The notes beneath the pieces were generated by a model. It ran no database searches. It saw only the letters and a list, made by a program, of their open reading frames with translations, and was not told the DNA's origin. From a virus: 21,766 bases of DNA. The stretch is taken from positions 1-21,766 of IMG/VR virus record IMGVR_UViG_3300021197_000232, one strand, 5' to 3'. Positions 5,794 through 11,997 of the stretch are shown one piece after another. Within the stretch, counting starts at the first letter, position 1. Each line of letters begins with the position of its first letter. A program made the position numbers and the translations under genes.

Positions 5794-5975
5794 AATCAGA
5801 ATGGAAGTACGGGTTGTACACAACTTACAACATCTATGACGGTAAATGGTATGCCTTCAACCGAGAAGATTCAATGAAATATTGGAGCGGTGAACCTTGT
5901 CTAAAGGGTACGGGTTACACAGCAAATGAAGCACTAAACGATTATAAGAAATGCAAGTCAAGATTACAGAAGTAA
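5790..5975 (+). CDS. Small hypothetical protein
   Basis: The 61-residue protein is unrecognised. It is rich in aromatic residues (KYGLYTTYNIYDGKWYAF near the N-terminus) and reads like a compact beta domain followed by a helix (TANEALNDYKKCKSRL). The GYTANEAL stretch resembles the end of small HicB-like or modification-associated beta-alpha folds, but similarity is too weak to assign. It overlaps the upstream gene as ATGA and the downstream ParB-like gene by 25 bases, arguing that it is translated with the modification cassette. Confidence 0.55.
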   Translation: MKSEWKYGLYTTYNIYDGKWYAFNREDSMKYWSGEPCLKGTGYTANEALNDYKKCKSRLQK

Positions 5976-6517
5976 AGCCAAACGAAGAGAACCCTCGTTA
6001 CATAAAAGAAGGGAGGTTTGAAAAGCTAGTCAAGTCGCTGAAGGAGTTCCCTGAAATGGCAACGGTTCGCCCGATTGTGGTGAATAAGGACATGGTTGTG
6101 CTGGGTGGCAATATGCGGCTGAAGGCAATGCAAGAAGCAGGCTGGAAAGAAGTACCTGTTGAAGTTGTGGATTGGTCTGAAGAGAAACAGCGCGAGTTCA
6201 TAATCAAGGACAACGTAGGTTTCGGTGAATGGGAATGGGATGCACTTGCAAATGAATGGGACGCGCCTCAGTTGAAAGATTGGGGTTTGGATGTGTGGCA
6301 ACCTGAAGAAGATATTGATTACTCAATACTTGATGAAGAAGATGTTGACGGCCAGCTTGATGATATGGCAGGCGGTGTCAAGAAAGCTATTCAAATTGAG
6401 TTTCAACCTGACCATTATGGAGAGGCTTGCGAGTTGGTTAAGTTTTGGCGCGACCAAGATGCCTACATTGGTAAGATGATAATAGACTTCTTGAAAACAG
6501 AAAAGAATAAACTGTGA
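5951..6517 (+). CDS. ParB/sulfiredoxin-fold protein of the modification cassette
   Basis: The 188-residue protein has an N-terminal ParB-like domain (about 1-90): VRPIVVNKDMVVLGGNMRLK spans 39-58, with GGNMRLKA corresponding to the GERR-type nucleotide-binding motif, followed by VPVEVVDWSEEKQREFII (68-85). The remainder is acidic and Trp rich, then a helical C-terminus. Stand-alone ParB-like proteins, or ParB domains fused to methyltransferases, are frequent beside phage DNA-modification genes. It is unlikely to partition DNA, because no ParA is present. It may act as a CTP-dependent or DNA-targeting partner of the next two enzymes. Its stop overlaps the GTG of the glycosyltransferase gene (GTGA). 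Confidence 0.75.
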   Translation: MQVKITEVKPNEENPRYIKEGRFEKLVKSLKEFPEMATVRPIVVNKDMVVLGGNMRLKAMQEAGWKEVPVEVVDWSEEKQREFIIKDNVGFGEWEWDALANEWDAPQLKDWGLDVWQPEEDIDYSILDEEDVDGQLDDMAGGVKKAIQIEFQPDHYGEACELVKFWRDQDAYIGKMIIDFLKTEKNKL

Positions 6518-7242
6518 TTTGTTGCATACCTACAAAGGGGAGGCCTCATACCAAGACGTATTTGATTTTTGAAGAAGCGAACATCGTTACGTATCACTTC
6601 ATTGAGCCGCAAGATTGGGGTTCTTACGAAGTTCCAAATAAGGTAAAACTACCCGCGAATGATATGGGTGTAGGTTACGCTCGCAATTTTATATTAGAAT
6701 GGTGTAGGTCACAACGGGAGGACATTTGTATAATGAGCGATGATGACATCAATTCGTTTGGATATGTGGCCAATGAGAAAGCCGTGAAAAGTGACGCAAG
6801 CATTTTCCATGAAATGTTGCCTGTCATACAAAAGACCCCATTTGAAATGTACGGCATGAGTTTTCGTCAATTTGCTTGGGCAGAAAAAACCAAATACAGT
6901 ATCAATTCAAAGCCGATTACGGGGGTGGTTATCGTAAAGCCTAGAAAATTGTTGTGGAAGTATCCAAGTACATTCAAAGAGGATCTAATTTTTCAATTTG
7001 AAACGATAAGGAATGGGTATGGAGCGCTGAAATTCAATCACTTTTTCTTTAATTGCCCAGCAGTTGGGACGAATCAAGGGGGCTGTTATGATGGTTATCA
7101 AAAGAAAGAAGATGAATCTGCTGCGAAAAGAATCATGCAGATTTACCATGGCTTCGTAAGGATTGTTAAGAAGCCGAAAAGAATTGACATCAGGTGGGAT
7201 TTTAAGAAATGGGCGAAACACCACAAAAGGGATGTAAGATGA
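6514..7242 (+). CDS. Probable DNA-base glycosyltransferase (TET-associated type)
   Basis: The 242-residue protein starts at GTG 6514 (GTGA overlap). It has features of a GT-A nucleotide-sugar-dependent glycosyltransferase: the N-terminal strand and loop CCIPTKGRP (3-11), a helix with VGYARNFI (53-60), and the metal-binding ICIMSDDDIN (71-80) carrying a DxD motif. This layout, directly next to a TET/JBP dioxygenase, fits the TET-associated glycosyltransferase group, which transfers sugar to oxidised pyrimidines in phage DNA. The C-terminal half (FFFNCPAVGTNQGGC about 173-187) may form the acceptor site; the tail is very basic, consistent with DNA contact. Sugar and acceptor are not readable from sequence. 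Confidence 0.65.
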   Translation: MICCIPTKGRPHTKTYLIFEEANIVTYHFIEPQDWGSYEVPNKVKLPANDMGVGYARNFILEWCRSQREDICIMSDDDINSFGYVANEKAVKSDASIFHEMLPVIQKTPFEMYGMSFRQFAWAEKTKYSINSKPITGVVIVKPRKLLWKYPSTFKEDLIFQFETIRNGYGALKFNHFFFNCPAVGTNQGGCYDGYQKKEDESAAKRIMQIYHGFVRIVKKPKRIDIRWDFKKWAKHHKRDVR

Positions 7243-8036
7243 AAACCGTTCAACTCAAGCAAATTGAACACTCTGTAAAGATTGGCGACCAATGTCCAGC
7301 GTTTGAGCCAAACATAACAGAGGACTGTATATTCTACGCAGACGGTGAGCCCGTTGGTTTCTATCTACGGAAAATGCCTGAAAAAGCCTGTAAAATTGCT
7401 GACCTAGCAAATTATGAGTTCAACGGTGGCAACGTGCCAAAGCAAGAAATGAGCAGAGGGCCACAAGGAAACAAGGCACAGAAAGCACAGCGCAAGAAAG
7501 ACGGAGTTGAATTGGTTACTCAGATGAGTTGTATTCTTGGCAGCGTAGCACCAAAGCCCCACATGAGGAGGCCTTACCCTACAATCAGCAGCGTCCACCA
7601 AGTTGGGTCAGCTAAAACGTTCATCAAAGCGATGCTCTTATTGGCACAGGAAAGCGAAAAGGTGCTTGAACAAATTATGCCTGAACAATACCAGCGCCAA
7701 GTAGAACTATTCAAACGGGTTCAGCAGCAATACAAGTTCGGCAACATCTTCACGAGTTCAATAAGCAACTACAACATCAGCGCGGCAATACACAGGGACA
7801 CAGGCAACATCAAGGGCACAGTCAACGTCATAATCACCAAACGAAGGAACAGTACAGGCGGCAACCTTCACGTTCCTGAATACGGTATAACGATAGACCA
7901 ATGCGATAATTCAATGCTCGTTTACCCAGCGTGGAGGAATGTTCATGGTGTAACGCCTATTGAGCCAACCCACGAAGGAGGGTATCGTAACAGCCTAATC
8001 TTTTACCCATTAAAGGGGTTTGAAACAAAGGACTAA
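7239..8036 (+). CDS. TET/JBP-family Fe(II)/2-oxoglutarate DNA dioxygenase
   Basis: The 265-residue protein carries the double-stranded beta-helix signature of TET/JBP enzymes, which hydroxylate 5-methylcytosine or thymine in DNA. Likely iron ligands are H185 and D187 (IHRDTG) and H236 (NVHGVTP); R250 (GGYRNSL) would bind 2-oxoglutarate. GGNLHVPEYG (208-217) is the typical intervening strand. Residues 70-90 form a basic, glycine-rich segment probably touching DNA. ATG 7239 overlaps the glycosyltransferase stop as ATGA; an in-frame ATG at 7209 adds ten residues inside that gene and is less likely. It probably makes hydroxymethyl bases for the upstream glycosyltransferase. The substrate, methylcytosine or thymine, is unresolved. 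Confidence 0.75.
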   Translation: MKTVQLKQIEHSVKIGDQCPAFEPNITEDCIFYADGEPVGFYLRKMPEKACKIADLANYEFNGGNVPKQEMSRGPQGNKAQKAQRKKDGVELVTQMSCILGSVAPKPHMRRPYPTISSVHQVGSAKTFIKAMLLLAQESEKVLEQIMPEQYQRQVELFKRVQQQYKFGNIFTSSISNYNISAAIHRDTGNIKGTVNVIITKRRNSTGGNLHVPEYGITIDQCDNSMLVYPAWRNVHGVTPIEPTHEGGYRNSLIFYPLKGFETKD

Positions 8037-8041
8037 CAAAG

Positions 8042-8455
8042 ATGGCCAAGAAAATAGAGCAAGCGCACGGGGGCGCAATCAACCGTTTTGAAAAAGGCGA
8101 AAGCGGCAACCCAGCAGGCAGGCCGCCAAAAGTTGAAACGCTACTGAAGAAGCACTTCCTTGAAGAGCATAACGTGAAGCTATCTAAAGGGCAGGTTCAG
8201 GACATCATTAAGAACATACTAGGGAAAAACAGAAGCGAGTTAATTGAGTTAGCTAAGAACGAAGAACTACCTTTTTGGATAGCGTTGATAGCGAACAAGG
8301 CGCAACGTGATTTCAGGAGAGGTTCAATTCATATCTTAGACGTCTTATTTGATAGGGTGTACGGTAAGCCAAAGGAGGAAATTGACCAAACGGTAAACGG
8401 TGGCAAGCCCGAAACGATTGAGGTTGTAATCCACCCTAAACAGGATGAAGATTGA
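8042..8455 (+). CDS. terS: Terminase small subunit-like protein (DUF5681-type)
   Basis: The 137-residue basic protein opens with FEKGESGNPAGRPPK (16-30), the hallmark of the DUF5681 group often encoded beside phage terminases. The rest is helical, with DVLFDRVYGKPKEEID (about 99-114). It starts five bases after the TET stop and overlaps the large terminase gene by 11 bases. That position supports a small terminase role: recognising the phage genome and feeding it to the motor. It is slightly short compared with classical TerS, and sequence alone does not prove the function. Confidence 0.7.
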   Translation: MAKKIEQAHGGAINRFEKGESGNPAGRPPKVETLLKKHFLEEHNVKLSKGQVQDIIKNILGKNRSELIELAKNEELPFWIALIANKAQRDFRRGSIHILDVLFDRVYGKPKEEIDQTVNGGKPETIEVVIHPKQDED

Positions 8456-9629
8456 AGGGACTGAAGTATTTGCTAACCTGTGGTCAGCGCTTAATGATAA
8501 ACAAGTTCGGGGAGTTGTGCTTGAGGGAGGAAGCCGAAGCAGTAAGACGTGGTCGATATGCCAAGCGCTGTACATTCTTGGCACTCAAAGCCCGAAGAGA
8601 ATTGCGGTGGCAAGGTTCAGGCGAACGTGGATTAAGCCAACAGTCCTTGACACGTTCAAAAAGGTTCTTTCATCACTTGGGGAATGGCAGGAAGAGGCGT
8701 TCAATAAATCGGAACTAACTTACCAGCTACACGGTTCTTCATACGAGTTCTACGGATTAGATTCACCCGAAAAGCTACACGGTATTGAAACCGACATATT
8801 TTGGTTGAACGAGGCAATACAAACCAGCAAAGACGACTTCGACCAGCTAGAGCAACGGTGCAAGGGTAAGTGGATTCTTGACTACAACCCCAGCACAGAT
8901 GAGCATTGGATTTATGACAGCGTTTTAAGGCGTCCTGACGTTGTTTATATCCACAGCACAATGCTGCACAACACATTCCTAGAACCACACATCAGGAAGA
9001 AGATATTAAGCTACAAGCCAACGCCTGAGAATGTAGATAAAGGCACAGCAGACGAGTTCAAGTGGAACGTCTATGGTTTGGGAAAGCGTTCAAGGCGTGA
9101 AGGTGCGGTCATTACAAATTGGGCTGAAACTAGAGATTGGCCTACGGGCTACAAGTGGAAAGCCTACGGGCTTGACTTTGGGTTTACGCACGACCCCACC
9201 GCCTTAGTAGAGGTTCTGTTCAATGACGGCAAGCTATGGGTCAGGGAAATAATCTACGACACAGGCTTAATGAATACAGATATAGCCAACAGGTGCGGCC
9301 TCAAAAGGTCAGACGAAATAATAGCAGACAGCGCAGAGCCTAAGTCTATTGAAGAAATAAGGCGGCACGGGTTTAGAATAAGGGGCGTAAAAAAGGGCAC
9401 AGACTCCGTGAGGGCTGGCATAGACAAATTGAAAAGCGTTCAAATTATGGTACACGCAGACTCAATCAATGTAATACGGGAACTGAAGTCATACGCTTGG
9501 AAGCGCGACTTCAAAACCAACCAAGCAACCAACGTTCCTGAAGATGCAAACAATCACGCGATGGACGCGCTGCGGTATGTGGCAATGGAAAAACTGAACA
9601 CCAATGCAGGGAAATACGTAGTGCGATAA
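8445..9629 (+). CDS. terL: Terminase large subunit (packaging ATPase-nuclease)
   Basis: The 394-residue protein has both terminase domains. The ATPase has Walker A GGSRSSKT (28-35), Walker B IFWLNE (118-123, catalytic E123) and the coupling motif DYNPS (146-150). The RNase H-like nuclease has D244 (GLDFGFTHDP), D295 (IIADSAEPKS) and D374 (HAMDALRY). It resembles the PBSX/XtmB type (Terminase_3). It packages DNA into proheads through the portal and cuts it. It is the last gene of unit 1: its stop is followed at once by the second promoter element. Confidence 0.93.
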   Translation: MKIEGTEVFANLWSALNDKQVRGVVLEGGSRSSKTWSICQALYILGTQSPKRIAVARFRRTWIKPTVLDTFKKVLSSLGEWQEEAFNKSELTYQLHGSSYEFYGLDSPEKLHGIETDIFWLNEAIQTSKDDFDQLEQRCKGKWILDYNPSTDEHWIYDSVLRRPDVVYIHSTMLHNTFLEPHIRKKILSYKPTPENVDKGTADEFKWNVYGLGKRSRREGAVITNWAETRDWPTGYKWKAYGLDFGFTHDPTALVEVLFNDGKLWVREIIYDTGLMNTDIANRCGLKRSDEIIADSAEPKSIEEIRRHGFRIRGVKKGTDSVRAGIDKLKSVQIMVHADSINVIRELKSYAWKRDFKTNQATNVPEDANNHAMDALRYVAMEKLNTNAGKYVVR

Positions 9630-9632
9630 TAT

Positions 9633-9706
9633 TTTTCTTCCCTAATTGTTGTGGTAACAAAATTATTTGTATATTCGTAGTGTCAAAACACACAAACAAA
9701 CAAACA
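9633..9706 (+). promoter_or_regulatory. Promoter/leader element, copy 2 of 3
   Basis: This element matches positions 1-74 at 72 of 74 bases. The TTG at 9649-9651 and TATATTCG at 9670-9677 form the same Bacteroidota-type promoter, and the dyad TTGTT-N5-AACAA lies at 9646-9660. The element lies entirely between the terminase stop and the ATG at 9712, including the CA-rich leader. Such identity in otherwise unrelated non-coding DNA implies shared regulation of units 1 and 2, probably by one factor. Confidence 0.85.
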
Positions 9707-9711
9707 AAGTC

Positions 9712-9897
9712 ATGAAAGGTACTTTAACATTCACAACGAGAACAGAAGCCGAAAAATTTGCAACCGCTTGGTCAAGATACAGCGGATTAGGTCACACAAT
9801 CGGAGCAGGTGACATTCTTGTTGCTGTTACTATTTACGGAATCACAGATTCTTTGAAAGCTTGGATCAACAATTATGTTCGGGAGGCACACGCTTAA
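9712..9897 (+). CDS. Small hypothetical protein, first gene of unit 2
   Basis: The 61-residue protein is unrecognised. ATG 9712 is chosen as the first start after the promoter and CA-rich leader; an in-frame TTG at 9667 lies within the promoter. The sequence alternates beta-like (LTFTTRTEA, DILVAVTIYGI) and helical parts (EKFATAWSRY, DSLKAWINNYV), suggesting a compact alpha/beta fold. No Cys motif or membrane segment is present. Position as first gene of the late-type unit mirrors the 83-352 gene, and the two share leader sequence but not protein sequence. Confidence 0.65.
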   Translation: MKGTLTFTTRTEAEKFATAWSRYSGLGHTIGAGDILVAVTIYGITDSLKAWINNYVREAHA

Positions 9898-9968
9898 ATC
9901 AAGATTTTTCCAAAGAAAAGAGGTTACTAATTACAAACACAAACACAAACACACAAACACACAGAGCA
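9898..9968 (+). other. CA-rich leader before the CxxC protein gene
   Basis: This 71-base gap has no recognisable promoter. Its last half (9936-9964) is a run of ACAAAC/ACACA repeats ending just before ATG 9969, very like the leaders at 53-82 and 9685-9711. It probably provides an unstructured ribosome landing region, which suits Bacteroidota initiation without a Shine-Dalgarno sequence. The role is inferred. Confidence 0.5.
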
Positions 9969-10139
9969 ATGAGAATCCAAGAGCAACAAGATGAAATCCT
10001 AGCAGGTACTGAAGACCACTCAGAAAACGAGTGTGCATCATGTGCAGAGGGTCATGAATACGTTTGCCAAGAGTGTAAAGATTGGTGGGGTTTTGAGACT
10101 GTCGAAGAAATAAACGAATGGAAAAGAACACAACCATGA
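9969..10139 (+). CDS. Small CxxC-CxxC probable zinc-binding protein
   Basis: The 56-residue acidic protein has two Cys pairs, CASC (22-25) and CQEC (33-36), separated by seven residues, as in a compact zinc knuckle. They are followed by DWWGFETVEEINEWK (38-52). ATG 9969 follows the CA-rich leader; an earlier in-frame start at 9861 would lie in the previous gene. The strongly acidic N-terminus makes DNA binding unlikely, and a protein-protein or host-polymerase interaction is more plausible. Its stop overlaps the following ATG at 10136 (ATGA). Function unknown. Confidence 0.65.
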   Translation: MRIQEQQDEILAGTEDHSENECASCAEGHEYVCQECKDWWGFETVEEINEWKRTQP

Positions 10140-10348
10140 AGCGGAAATACTACATTGAAACAGAAGGGGGGCGCGTCTATTATGACCGCCTCCCGAATGA
10201 CGTACACAAAACGACTGAGTCCGTAGCGGCTTACACGCGAACGCCTGTGAACGCTTGCTGGATTAGACGTGGTTCTACGCTGCACCCTTTGAGGTCTGTG
10301 GATAATGACTTACAGGTTGTCAAAGTAGATTACAAGACACAGTTCTAA
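10136..10348 (+). CDS. Small basic hypothetical protein
   Basis: The 70-residue protein is unrecognised. ATG 10136 makes a four-base ATGA overlap with the CxxC gene; an in-frame ATG at 10118 adds six residues and cannot be excluded. It begins with beta-like KYYIETEGGRVYYDRLP (4-20), ends with LQVVKVDYKTQ, and is net basic. Possibly a small beta-rich protein; no motif or membrane segment is seen. A short A/T-rich gap of 19 bases separates it from the next gene. Confidence 0.6.
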   Translation: MKRKYYIETEGGRVYYDRLPNDVHKTTESVAAYTRTPVNACWIRRGSTLHPLRSVDNDLQVVKVDYKTQF

Positions 10349-10367
10349 TTAATTTCTATTTACATAC

Positions 10368-10715
10368 ATGAGACTACTTGAAAGACTTGCTAGCGTGTGG
10401 CGTATGCAGGAGTCATATAGAGACTACCCAAAGCAGGCATCAGAAAACGCTAAGACCGCTTTGAGGTGGGCTGAAGAAAACGGCTGGAAAAGTTGTGGCA
10501 CACCCGTAGGAAAGCGCAGGGCGAACCAGCTAGCCAACCGTGAGCCTATAAGCCTTGAAACGGTTGAGCGAATGGCTGCGTTCATACGCCATAAACAGAA
10601 CAGTAAGAAACCACTAGGAAAGGGCTGCGGTCGTTTGATGTGGTTAGCGTGGGGCGGTGACGCTGGTATAAATTGGGCAAAGCGTAAAATTGAAAGCCTG
10701 AAGAATGAAGATTAA
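10368..10715 (+). CDS. Phage head-associated-type protein with WGGDAG motif
   Basis: The 115-residue basic protein has a domain found in many phages: YPKQASENAKTALRWAEENG (19-38), VGKRRANQLANREPIS (46-61), then a helix and GCGRLMWLAWGGDAGINWA (about 86-104). In related phages I recall this domain attached to XkdF-like proteases or other head proteins, but here it is a separate gene far from the protease at 18723. Its precise function is unknown. The start follows an A/T-rich spacer, and the 3' end overlaps the chaperone gene by 11 bases. Confidence 0.6.
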   Translation: MRLLERLASVWRMQESYRDYPKQASENAKTALRWAEENGWKSCGTPVGKRRANQLANREPISLETVERMAAFIRHKQNSKKPLGKGCGRLMWLAWGGDAGINWAKRKIESLKNED

Positions 10716-11337
10716 CATCCCAACAGATTGGTCAGGCGTAACCGTTGCACAGTTCCAAGCGATTCAGGAACTAATTAAGGAAGGCAGCGAAGATGAAAGC
10801 ACGTTGAACATGGCTATTATCAGCATCCTTTCAGGCTGGTCAATGGACGATGTGGAGCAACTTTCAATAGGAAGTTACAAGTCTATCCTAGACAAACTGA
10901 AGTTCATCAGCCAACCAATAGCAGGCGAATTGAAGAAGCGCTTTGAATTAGGCGGTCAGAGGTACGAAGTAATTTCAGACATCTATAGCATTACGGGAGG
11001 GCAATATATCACGTTGATGCACTTTATAAAGGACGAGGAAAGCATATTAAAGAACCTTCATAATATCATGGCTTTGTTCTGTGTGCCTTACGTCAAGAAA
11101 TGGTGGGGGTGGAAGAAAGGAAAATACGTTGCCGATAATCATGCAAAGGTCGCGGAGGAAATGAAGCAACTTACCATGAACGTTGTCAACCCGTTGTCCT
11201 CTTTTTTTTTGGCCAAATACCTAGAGTCCGTAGAGAGTTTGTTGGAGTCTTCGGTGACGGAGTTGGAGAAGGTCAAGACACAAGCGGAGAAAAAGTTAGC
11301 ACGTTTGAAAGCCGATACGGTTGGCTCAACATCGTAA
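10705..11337 (+). CDS. Tail-assembly chaperone, short form
   Basis: The 210-residue protein resembles the G-like tail-assembly chaperone of Bacteroidota siphophages: IPTDWSGVTVAQF at the N-terminus, a helical core, NPLSSFF (about 162-168), then a charged coiled region (LESVESLLESSVTELEKVKTQAEKK). It would bind tape measure protein and help it nucleate the tail tube. Its stop at 11335-11337 is not followed by a start but by an open reading frame in the -1 frame (to 11474) that looks like the typical chaperone C-terminus, as in lambda G/GT. Two candidate slip sites are described separately. Chaperone identity rests on context, layout and resemblance. Confidence 0.65.
   Translation: MKINIPTDWSGVTVAQFQAIQELIKEGSEDESTLNMAIISILSGWSMDDVEQLSIGSYKSILDKLKFISQPIAGELKKRFELGGQRYEVISDIYSITGGQYITLMHFIKDEESILKNLHNIMALFCVPYVKKWWGWKKGKYVADNHAKVAEEMKQLTMNVVNPLSSFFLAKYLESVESLLESSVTELEKVKTQAEKKLARLKADTVGSTS
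11202..11295 (+). promoter_or_regulatory. Candidate -1 ribosomal frameshift sites for the chaperone
   Basis: Two slippery candidates lie in the shared region. Site 1 is a run of nine T (11202-11210) read TTT TTT TTG in frame, a canonical T-TTT-TTN type. Site 2 is G-AAA-AAG at 11289-11295, weaker by rules but joining the coiled region to the downstream sequence with little out-of-frame residue. Either moves ribosomes to the frame that stays open to 11474. Confidence 0.6.
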
Positions 11338-11474
11338 ACAACTTGAGCAACAATGACGCAACGAAATGGAATTACTTCTTTGAATTGGGGCTGCGTGAGT
11401 TCCTGAACTTAATCGCGTTCCAAAAGGCAAAGCAAGCGAACGATTACCACAAGCAGAAGCAGAATGGCTTATGA
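11208..11474 (+). CDS. Tail-assembly chaperone long-form C-terminus (-1 frame)
   Basis: In the -1 frame relative to the chaperone, codons are open from upstream of the T run to TGA at 11472-11474. The distal part reads protein-like: ESRYGWLNIVNNLSNND, then TKWNYFFELGLREFLN, then LIAFQKAKQANDYHKQKQ. This resembles the ending of full-length chaperones in related phages, with a hydrophobic-helical N[G/N]D-T-K-W pattern. If shifting occurs at the T run the product is about 256 residues; at the AAAAAG site it is similar in length but keeps the coiled region. It ends 11 bases inside the next gene. An independent start is not evident, since no ATG follows the shift before the conserved part. Confidence 0.65.
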   Translation, partial: FGQIPRVRREFVGVFGDGVGEGQDTSGEKVSTFESRYGWLNIVNNLSNNDATKWNYFFELGLREFLNLIAFQKAKQANDYHKQKQNGL

Positions 11475-11997
11475 AAAACTGATAGAAACGCTTAACAGGT
11501 ACAGAGCAGAGTATTTGGTTGAAGCCCAAAAGAACATTCAGAAGCAGAACATCATGGCTTCAGGTAGTTTGGGGGACAGCCTTAGAATTGACGTACAGCC
11601 CAAAGTGAAGCTATTTGGCAAGATTTACAAGATGGCTATCACGATGCTTCAATATGGTCAATATATAGACAAGGGGGTAAGCGGTACGAAGGTGCAATAC
11701 AACACGCCTTTCAAGTTTACTAAGCAGCCGCCAGCCGATGTCTTTAAGAAGTGGCTTCGCTACCGTAACGTGGCTATGAAGATAACAGGCTTTGACGAAG
11801 ACATGACCGAAAGTGAAATTGACGGTATGGCTTTCGCAATAGCGCGGAACAAGAAACTGTTCGGCATTAAGCCCCGCAAGTTCTTCACCAACGCAGTTGA
11901 GACCGTTAGCAAGGGAATTGAAGATGATGTGGCTAAAGCTATCAAAGAGGACACAGTATTAAGAATTGACGAAATGAACAAAAGACTGAACAAGTAA
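11464..11997 (+). CDS. HK97-gp10-like tail completion/neck protein
   Basis: The 177-residue protein matches the gp10-like tail completion group in layout: a helical N-terminus, YGQYIDKGVSGTK (64-76), a middle region, and AIARNKKLFGIKPRKFFTNAV (about 134-154) near the end. Such proteins cap the tail or join it to the head. It follows the tail chaperone with an 11-base overlap, and its stop shares a base with the next ATG (TAATG). Confidence is high that this is a structural or assembly protein, moderate for tail completion. Confidence 0.65.
   Translation: MAYEKLIETLNRYRAEYLVEAQKNIQKQNIMASGSLGDSLRIDVQPKVKLFGKIYKMAITMLQYGQYIDKGVSGTKVQYNTPFKFTKQPPADVFKKWLRYRNVAMKITGFDEDMTESEIDGMAFAIARNKKLFGIKPRKFFTNAVETVSKGIEDDVAKAIKEDTVLRIDEMNKRLNK

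Noticed and set aside
11202-11210. The T9 run as an assembly error creating a false stop in the chaperone
   Set aside because: The original frame continues for over 40 codons as good coiled protein after the run, so a simple one-base error there would not restore a more natural protein; programmed shifting explains both frames better. It is not fully excluded.
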